Shown: in pieces, positions 18,481 through 21,003 of the stretch | How the letters are laid out: each line of letters opens with the position of its first letter | Numbering within the stretch: the stretch's first letter is position 1 | Origin: Alectoria sarmentosa | Lineage: Eukaryota; Ascomycota; Lecanoromycetes; Lecanorales; Parmeliaceae | Length of the DNA: 21,003 bases | Reading direction: 5' to 3' | Assembly: GCA_009733775.1 (NCBI GenBank) | Contig: WOGZ01000465.1 | Coordinates: 1-21,003, forward strand | Position numbers and translations under genes: made by a program | The notes under the pieces: model-generated | The model's input: only the letters and a program-made list of their open reading frames with translations | The model's database searches: none | What the model was told of the DNA's origin: nothing

Positions 18481-18874
18481 TAAATGAATCTTAATTTTCA
18501 TAATAAATGTTTATTCGAATATAAGAAAAACGCATATTGAAAACGCATTATCAAGCAATTAAATGATAATGTCGTCTTCGACGAGAACGTCGCATTTTTA
18601 TCTTTTGTTTAAAAAAAAAGACCTTTCGATTACCGAAATAAACTTATACTTCTCGCCGCGTTCGAAAGGAAATCTATTAAAAAAAAAATTCGAAGGTTTT
18701 TAAGAAATTGTTTCCTCGATTTCGCGTCCGAAAGGAAATTTATCGAAAGAAAATTTCGAAAATTTTCAAGAAGTTGTTTTCTCGATTTCGGAAATTCCCG
18801 CATAAAAAGTTAATTCCTCAATTTTAAAAATTTCGAAAAGATCTTCGAATAACGATTTAATCTTTTATATCAAT
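18481..18874 (+). pseudogene. Element B RNase H-integrase linker with frame change
   Basis: Frame 1 reads KRIIKQLNDNVVFDENVAFL (18540-18600) and goes on through the duplicated block at 18661-18792. Integrase then reads in frame 2 from about 18800-18875. An indel therefore lies between about 18,600 and 18,830. Composition is Lys/Arg-rich and the segment is less A+T-dense than its surroundings. Confidence 0.6.
18661..18792 (+). repeat. 66-bp tandem duplication (22 codons) in element B pol
   Basis: Unit 1 (18661-18726) and unit 2 (18727-18792) align at a period of exactly 66 bp. Both read in frame 1 as Arg/Lys-rich repeats: FERKSIKKKIRRF...CFLDF and SERKFIERKFRKF...CFLDF. Differences between units are mostly transitions. 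Because the period is a multiple of three, the duplication kept the frame and may predate the mutational decay. Confidence 0.88.
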
Positions 18875-19960
18875 AAGATCTCGAAAAACCAACGTCTTTG
18901 CATTCCGTCGAATCTCGTTAAAAAAATTCTTATTATAACATATAAAATCAATGATCATTCTGATTTTCAAAAATGTTATAAAATAATTATTTCCTCTTAA
19001 TATGTGCACGAATTTATTCGATAACTACGAGATTTTATACATTATTATTTAAAATGCTTAATTTTATAAACTTGTCGTTATATATTTTATAAAAATCTTC
19101 AATTTATTCTCTCGTCATCGATATCGTTTCATACATTAACGTTAAATTTTATATTAACATTATCTCATTTTATCGAATTTTTCGACATTATAATGTTTAA
19201 AACTTATAAATTTATCAAAGCCATTTAATTTATATTCGATAAATTTATTTAATTAACAATTAATTAAATTAAAACATTATTCGAATATTCTAACATCATC
19301 GATTAAAATATTTTAAAAATGATAATTAATAACAAAAATTCAAAGTTTTTATCAAAATTATGAGCCTCGCTTTTCAAACTTCTCAAAATAAAATTACTTT
19401 ATTCGATAACTTATTATCCTCAAATGAACGAAATCAACGAACGTATTAATCAAATTACGAAAATCGCGTTATGATACTTCGTGTATACATTCGAAAAATC
19501 ATTTATATAATTTAAGATTTTATCTCAAATTCAAATTATCTTAAACGATTCATTAATTTCGAGCGATATCATTTTCAATCAAATTGTTTACGAATTCACG
19601 TCGAATAAATCATTGAATCTTTTAAAACTTTTTTTTAAGATAAATTATGTAAAAGTTCGCGCTATTATAAAAGACGCAATTAATTTTATTCAAATATTAA
19701 ACAAATTTTATTATGATTATCGACATCATTTTATATTTTTTAAGGTCAATAATTGAGCCTTATTACGCCTTTATAAAATTTATAAGATTTTATTTATTTT
19801 AAACGTTATCAAAAAATTCATATAATAATATATCAAATTTTTCAAAATCATTAAAAGAATTAATAAATTAATATACAAATTTGCTATTTCGAAAAATTAA
19901 CGAATATATTCGATCTTCATTATATGATAATTTGAGTCATATTCAAATTCGCAAAAAGAT
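18875..19960 (+). pseudogene. Element B integrase relic
   Basis: Frame 2. NQRLCIPSNLVKKIL (about 18884) is the usual 'RLCIP..lv.eil' lead-in to the zinc-binding domain, followed by INDHSDFQKCYKII ('nDHsGfqkc..') and RDFIHYYLKCLILQ (about 19030), the region of the paired zinc Cys, then KNLQFI. Toward 19140 the translation resembles the core start 'pfhtitlDFi..Lp', but conservation fades. From about 19250 to 19960 I can place no further motif with confidence; core end and C-terminal domain are assigned by position up to the chromodomain. Confidence 0.75.
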
Positions 19961-20005
19961 CTTTTTCGACGTTTTCGTCTTTAACATATTTTTTTTATAT
20001 TTATT

Positions 20006-20200
20006 AATGAGAACGAAATCGAGAATTACGAAATCGAGCGATTTTTCAATAAAAGAATAATACATAAAAAACATAAACTCGTCATCAAATATCTTATATG
20101 ATGAAAAGATTATGAGTTTAAATTTGATAAATGATATAACGTCAAGGAACTCGACGACGTCGAGAAACTTATTAAGAATTACGATAAGAAAATAAAACGC
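20006..20200 (+). pseudogene. Element B chromodomain relic
   Basis: Frame 2, same phase as the integrase. NENEIENYEIERFFNKRI, then KHKLVIKYLI, two TGA codons where Trp is expected, KDYEFKFDK, another stop for Trp, YNVKELDDVEKLIKNYDKK. This follows the chromodomain pattern 'E.yeVEkIlddRv..g...YlVKWkGY....ntWep...L..a.elI..ye'. Chromoviral integrases use it to bind histone-methylated heterochromatin. The minus-strand open run at 19943-20206 over the same bases is a shadow. Confidence 0.85.
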
Positions 20201-20719
20201 ATACACGTCTCATTTCAAAAACTTTCGACATTTGTTTCGAAAATTCTCGAGAAGCAAGCTTAAAAATTGCTTTTTATTTATTCATCGCGTTTTGAAATAA
20301 CGCAATCAATTTAAATCATGATAAGAGTGCAAATTTCGACGAGAAATTCGATTTCTATTTCAAAAAGTTTTTCGATTTTTTCAAAAAAATCTTTAAATGC
20401 GATTTCGAACGACGTTAATAAAATGATAATATTGCGAAAAAGTCGAAGGATTATTGATAAAGATTGATAAAAAAACGAGGTCGCATAATATTGTCGACTT
20501 TTGTTCCGAATATTATTTTTGAAAGACGTCAAATCACGATTTCGACTTTTATTTCAAATGCTCTTTCTAACATTTTTGATATTACGACATCGTCAATTTT
20601 TACGAATTATCGTTTTTTACGACGTCGATTTTTTAAAAAGCGCAAGAATTATTAATAAAGATTGTTTTAATATGTTTTCATAATGAAATCGCTTTATATT
20701 CTTTTTGTCAATGAAATGT
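20201..20719 (+). other. Element B 3' region after the chromodomain
   Basis: About 520 bp between the chromodomain and the 3' LTR. Frame 2 stays rather open at first (RIHVSFQKLSTFVSKILEKQ from about 20196), suggesting a C-terminal extension of pol, then dissolves. Overlapping open runs of 60-73 codons on both strands (20311-20532, 20464-20655, 20501-20683) conflict and resemble no family. No clear polypurine tract precedes the LTR; the adjacent bases AATGAAATG may be a remnant. Confidence 0.45.
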
Positions 20720-20891
20720 TATTACGACAAGCATATAAATTTGACAAAGTATCTATCTTATTAAGAAAATTTGCCTATTAAAAAAATACCACGGCAAGAT
20801 CCTTAACTCAACATTATAAATAATTAGATTTCTAAATAAAAAGAATCAAGTTTATTACACATCACGACCTTATTCTCATGTTGTTATTATA
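20720..20891 (+). repeat. Element B 3' LTR (172 bp)
   Basis: Starts TATTACGACAAGC, the counterpart of TGTTACGGCGAGC after G>A changes, and ends TTATTATA. It aligns gap-free with 5906-6077. This copy has lost the stem-loop present in the 5' LTR. Confidence 0.93.
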
Positions 20892-20896
20892 AACAT
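20892..20896. repeat. Target-site duplication AACAT, right copy (element B)
   Basis: Identical to 5901-5905 and immediately after the 3' LTR. Confidence 0.92.
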
Positions 20897-21003
20897 ATTT
20901 ATTAAAAACATTATTAAAATGCTTATCAGAGAAATCTTTCATATACACGAATTATCAACATTAATAATGTTTAATCGAGATTCACAATTTGTTATTATAA
21001 TAT
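20897..21003 (+). pseudogene. Element A integrase, continuation after element B
   Basis: Taking the two bases left over at 5904-5905 and continuing at 20897 keeps frame without a stop to the window end. It reads KMLIREIFHIHEL then MFNRDSQFV, the 'a.lllr.vfrlHGlP..ivSDRGsQFvs' block of gypsy integrase cores. The second catalytic Asp (SDRG) is Asn at 20973-20975. The rest of element A lies beyond the window. This independently proves where element B inserted. Confidence 0.92.

Larger units (their letters stand above)
5906..20891 (+). mobile_element. Element B, Ty3/gypsy chromovirus, interrupted by element C
   Basis: Bounded by two 172-bp LTRs and an AACAT duplication. The span is 14,986 bp; subtracting element C and one copy of its duplication leaves 7,362 bp, a normal full-length size. 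Plus-strand order: gag (6255-8159), C2HC finger (15784), aspartic protease (about 16039), linker, RT (YVDD at 17458), RNase H, integrase (about 18875 on) and a chromodomain (about 20006). The gypsy order plus a C-terminal chromodomain makes it a chromovirus. Gag is in frame 3 before element C, and pol in frame 1 then frame 2 after it. It is heavily mutated but structurally complete. Confidence 0.93.

Noticed and set aside
19943..20206. Minus-strand 87-codon open frame
   Set aside because: Antisense of the chromodomain, which is readable on the plus strand in the integrase frame.
20440..20670. Possible 200-bp duplication around the two copies of ATAAAGATTG
   Set aside because: Only about 18 bp match clearly; in such A+T-rich DNA that is not persuasive.
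502..21003. Mitochondrial or apicoplast-like A+T-rich genome
   Set aside because: Low G+C alone could suggest an organelle, but there are no organelle genes or RNAs, and retrotransposon domains with transition-type damage explain the composition.

Overview
The window looks like a heterochromatic, repeat-filled block of a filamentous ascomycete (Pezizomycotina-type) genome. It contains no recognisable host gene. From about position 500 to the end it is extremely A+T-rich and made of LTR retrotransposons riddled with transition mutations. Stops sit where CAA, CAG or TGG codons are expected, and Cys>Tyr, Asp>Asn and Glu>Lys changes hit conserved motifs. This is the signature of repeat-induced point mutation (RIP). 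Apart from short stretches, every open frame here is a relic, and many apparent ORFs are antisense or off-frame shadows.

Layout. Positions 1-248 are a 29-bp minisatellite of ordinary base composition. Positions 264-472 are an inverted pair of 11-bp minisatellite arrays. Positions 502-749 are a truncated Ty1/copia 3' fragment. From there a nested cluster begins. Element A (Ty3/gypsy, + strand) has gag, the protease-RT linker, RT, RNase H and integrase up to 5905. Element B (Ty3/gypsy chromovirus, + strand) is inserted inside A's integrase. It has 172-bp LTRs at 5906-6077 and 20720-20891, target duplication AACAT, and A's integrase frame resumes at 20897. Element C (Ty1/copia, - strand) is inserted inside B just before a C2HC zinc finger. 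It has 144-bp LTRs at 8160-8303 and 15635-15778, target duplication AAACC, and B's frame resumes at 15784.

Decay is uneven. B keeps an intact YVDD in its reverse transcriptase and an intact C2HC finger. A has YLND and C has YTNN. LTR pairs differ almost only by transitions (15 of 144 sites in C, 30 of 172 in B, counted by eye). Remaining cytosines lie disproportionately in CpG, so the mutating process largely spared CpG.

The order of events follows from the nesting: A, then B, then C, with C:G to T:A mutation across all three. I see no novel enzymatic system. The interest lies in how cleanly the nested structure can be read, the CpG-sparing mutation pattern, conserved CRE/E-box palindromes in C's LTRs, and an in-frame 22-codon duplication in B's pol.
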